A DNA stretch of 12,315 nt from Candidatus Auribacterota bacterium. GTDB lineage: Bacteria > Auribacterota > JAFGBW01. Shown here one piece after another: positions 11,771-12,315 of the stretch; within the stretch, counting starts at the first letter, position 1; every line of letters starts with the position of its first letter. A model generated the notes under the pieces. The model made no database searches. It saw nothing but the letters and a program-made list of their open reading frames with translations, and was not told the origin of the DNA. Where the stretch lies: the NCBI GenBank assembly GCA_016932965.1, contig JAFGBW010000176.1, positions 1 through 12,315 on the forward strand, given 5' to 3'. The position numbers were made by a program, and so were the translations under genes.

Positions 11771-12315
11771 ATGAAAAAATATGTCATGGCCATGATGCTT
11801 GTTTTATTGCCCGTGAATTTATATTCCATGGGACTTCAGGATCAAACGACTGCTGGGTTTGATCTGGGAATGAAAGATTATGACGGAACCAGTGACAACG
11901 GGGCTTTGATGACACTGAAAGGCCGTTTTGCCATGCTGGAGAATCTGGATTTGATCGGTGCTTATTCCTATGAGTCATTTGAGATAGGCAATTTAAACTG
12001 GGAGACCACCACCCATGATTTCGAATTCGGCATGGACTGGAATTTCATTCCCAAGGATCAGTTTGATCCCTTTATCGGATTCAGCCTGCATTATATCACT
12101 TTTGGAGGAGACAACGATTCTGATAACACAACAAACTGGACATTTCGAGCAGGATTGGAGATCAATCTGATCAACAACTGGTCCCTCACCCCGCTTCTTT
12201 CATACAATCTCAACGAGGATTTTGAAAACGGCATTGTTTTATATGAATTGGCAGTAAACAAATGGTTTAATGAATCCATGTCTTTCGAATTCCGCATCCG
12301 TTCAGATGAGGACGC
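11771..12315 (+). CDS. Exported outer-membrane beta-barrel protein, partial
   Basis: An open frame from the ATG at 11771 runs to the window edge (181 complete codons). A strong AGGAAAGGAA Shine-Dalgarno precedes it. The first 19 or so residues (KK, then a hydrophobic core MAMMLVLLPVNLYS) are a signal peptide. The rest alternates polar and hydrophobic residues with aromatic girdles: GFDLGMKDYDG, LDLIGAYSYESFEIG, HDFEFGMDWNFIP, FDPFIGFSLHYITFGG, WTFRAGLEINLINNWSLTPLLSYN, LYELAVNKWFNESMSFEFRI. This fits an eight-stranded OmpA/OmpX-like barrel inserted in the outer membrane, with acidic, Asn-rich external loops. Six or seven strands are visible, so little is probably missing unless a C-terminal domain follows. 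Specific function unknown. The gene's leader may include the structured repeat. Confidence 0.8.
   Translation, partial: MKKYVMAMMLVLLPVNLYSMGLQDQTTAGFDLGMKDYDGTSDNGALMTLKGRFAMLENLDLIGAYSYESFEIGNLNWETTTHDFEFGMDWNFIPKDQFDPFIGFSLHYITFGGDNDSDNTTNWTFRAGLEINLINNWSLTPLLSYNLNEDFENGIVLYELAVNKWFNESMSFEFRIRSDED

Overview
The window reads as a stretch of chromosome from a Gram-negative bacterium of moderately low GC. The outer-membrane beta-barrel protein at the right edge, the GAF-type sensor kinase, the squalene-synthase-type enzyme and the tRNA-Glu lacking an encoded CCA end fit a Desulfobacterota-like (deltaproteobacterial) or related environmental lineage. That placement is inference, because no marker gene fixes it. 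I see no phage, transposase, CRISPR or integration module.

Left part (1-3497). Three minus-strand genes surround one plus-strand tRNA. The 5' half of acetolactate synthase large subunit (ilvB) runs off the left edge. Before it lies a good sigma70-type promoter with a perfect 34-bp palindrome just upstream of its -35. Next come a tandem ACT-domain protein of the GcvR/SerB-N-terminus type, tRNA-Glu(CTC) with its own promoter and T-tract, and a GT-C membrane glycosyltransferase.

Middle (3498-7109). A 563-bp gene-free stretch holds several palindromic repeat elements and ends in a near-consensus promoter (TTAACA-17-TATAAT). This promoter drives a tightly packed plus-strand operon: a receiver/histidine-kinase hybrid with degenerate ATP-binding boxes, a squalene-synthase-family enzyme overlapping it by 4 bp, and a ThiD-type kinase overlapping or following within 8 bp. 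A second GT-C membrane protein converges on this operon from the minus strand, and the two 3' ends overlap by 37 bp.

Right part (8648-12315). A 535-bp gene-free stretch is built from small repeats, including a probable non-autonomous dispersed element. A minus-strand GAF histidine kinase follows. It is divergent from a plus-strand pair: a 53-residue membrane microprotein, too short for usual ORF cut-offs, and birA (biotin-protein ligase without the DNA-binding domain). The divergent region carries three separate dyads, two of them sitting inside candidate promoters. A second copy of the repeat seen at 3859-3975 lies just upstream of the final gene, an exported beta-barrel protein cut by the window edge.

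No single large novel system is obvious. The most interesting items are a two-copy structured repeat with compensatory base changes, the 34-bp ilvB-upstream palindrome, the dyad-rich divergent control region, and a signalling protein translationally coupled to squalene/phytoene-type isoprenoid synthesis.
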